6,984 nucleotides of DNA from Gammaproteobacteria bacterium (GTDB lineage: Bacteria; Pseudomonadota; Gammaproteobacteria; Enterobacterales; GCA-2746155). Where the stretch lies: contig JAAGZM010000793.1 of assembly GCA_024206355.1 (NCBI GenBank), positions 1 to 6,984 on the forward strand. Direction: 5' to 3'. Below, one piece after another: positions 6,293 to 6,984 of this stretch. The notes below the pieces were generated by a model, which was given only the letters and a program-made list of their open reading frames with translations, had not been told where the DNA came from and did no database searches. The position numbers and the translations under genes are program-made. Numbering within the stretch: position 1 is the first letter of the stretch; every line of letters starts with the position of its first letter.

Positions 6293-6984
6293 ATGACGTA
6301 TAATCAGCAAAATAACAGTTCTTCCAATAACGCTTTTAACGATATGGGATTGTCTCCAGATATTCTTAAAGCAGTAGTTGAGCAAGGGTATGATAACCCC
6401 TCACCCATCCAGGCACAGGCGATCCCTGCTGTGCTTAAGGGTAATGATGTTATGGCTGCGGCACAGACCGGTACAGGTAAAACAGCTGGTTTCACGCTGC
6501 CAATATTACAAATTTTATCGAAAGGTGATTGGGCTCAGTCTAATCAGGTAAGAACTTTGATTTTGACACCTACTCGCGAATTGGCGGCACAGGTTGAGGA
6601 TAGTGTAGCGACTTATGGTAAGTATTTGCCTTTGCGATCTGCTGTTGTATTTGGTGGGGTTAAAATTAACCCTCAGATGATGAAACTTCGTAAGGGTGTG
6701 GATATTCTTGTTGCTACACCTGGCCGTCTTTTAGATTTATATAATCAAAATGCGGTTAAATTTCAGAAATTAGAAATTTTAGTTCTTGATGAAGCTGACC
6801 GAATGTTGGATATGGGTTTTATCCATGATATCAGAAAAATTCTAAATGTCTTGCCTAAGAAACGCCAAAACTTAATGTTTTCTGCTACCTTTTCTAAGGA
6901 AATCAGAAATCTTGCTAAGGGAATGATTAATAATCCAGTGGAAATTTCTGTTAGTCCTCGAAATACCACGGTTAATACTGTCAA
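6293..6984 (+). CDS. rhlE: DEAD-box ATP-dependent RNA helicase RhlE, 3'-truncated
   Basis: The frame begins at ATG 6293, just after an in-frame TAA at 6281-6283, and stays open to the right window edge, giving about 230 residues of the first RecA-like domain. Helicase motifs appear in order: the Q-motif with F15 and Q40 (GYDNPSPIQ 32-40), motif I AQTGTGKT (57-64), Ia PTRELA (93-98), GG at 121-122, Ib TPGR (142-145), motif II DEAD (166-169) and III SAT (197-199). The phrases FGGVKINPQMMKLR and LLDLYNQNAVKF are typical of the RhlE subgroup. The second RecA domain with motifs IV-VI and the basic tail lie beyond the window. RhlE proteins unwind short RNA duplexes and take part in ribosome maturation, RNA decay and cold adaptation. 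The gene is divergent from gpmI; its ribosome site (AAGA about seven bases before ATG) is weak. Confidence 0.95.
   Translation, partial: MTYNQQNNSSSNNAFNDMGLSPDILKAVVEQGYDNPSPIQAQAIPAVLKGNDVMAAAQTGTGKTAGFTLPILQILSKGDWAQSNQVRTLILTPTRELAAQVEDSVATYGKYLPLRSAVVFGGVKINPQMMKLRKGVDILVATPGRLLDLYNQNAVKFQKLEILVLDEADRMLDMGFIHDIRKILNVLPKKRQNLMFSATFSKEIRNLAKGMINNPVEISVSPRNTTVNTV

Noticed and set aside
6304..6984. Minus-strand frames 6304-6495 and 6763-6984
   Set aside because: They are antisense to rhlE, whose helicase motifs fix the plus-strand reading frame.
1..6984. CRISPR array, tRNA or rRNA gene, toxin-antitoxin or defence system
   Set aside because: I saw no regularly spaced repeats, tRNA-like cloverleaf, rRNA segment or defence-type protein motifs anywhere in the window.

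Overview
This AT-rich window (no exact GC was computed) looks like ordinary gammaproteobacterial chromosome. The main evidence is the minus-strand cluster gpmI-envC-ctpA-yibQ, a gene order typical of Gammaproteobacteria, next to an RhlE-type DEAD-box helicase. I cannot name the genus.

Layout: (1) 1-561, plus strand: the 3' part of a YitT-family membrane protein gene, cut by the left window edge. (2) 562-842: a gene-free convergent spacer with several small repeats and palindromes and no convincing terminator. (3) 843-5892, minus strand: four genes in the order gpmI (5892-4348), envC (4310-3147), ctpA (3093-1762), yibQ (1751 or 1757 to 843). The gaps are 37, 53 and 4-10 nt, so they are probably one operon. 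(4) 5893-6292: a divergent intergenic stretch holding no intact gene. It does hold the decayed remains of an IS6-like insertion sequence, with pieces of both ends of its transposase. (5) 6293-6984, plus strand: the 5' part of rhlE, cut by the right edge.

How the genes fit together: gpmI encodes the manganese-type glycolytic phosphoglycerate mutase. The other three products are envelope proteins. EnvC has a catalytically dead LytM domain and activates the septal murein amidases. CtpA is a periplasmic PDZ serine protease with an intact Ser-Lys-Gln triad. YibQ is a membrane-anchored divergent polysaccharide deacetylase. The three plausibly serve peptidoglycan remodelling and division, co-transcribed with a housekeeping enzyme.

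I found no previously undescribed system. The most interesting item is the IS6-type relic between gpmI and rhlE. It occupies almost the whole shared upstream region, and each end carries an outward-facing -35-like hexamer, so it may have rewired the promoters of both genes. Second is the repeat cluster in the 562-842 spacer.
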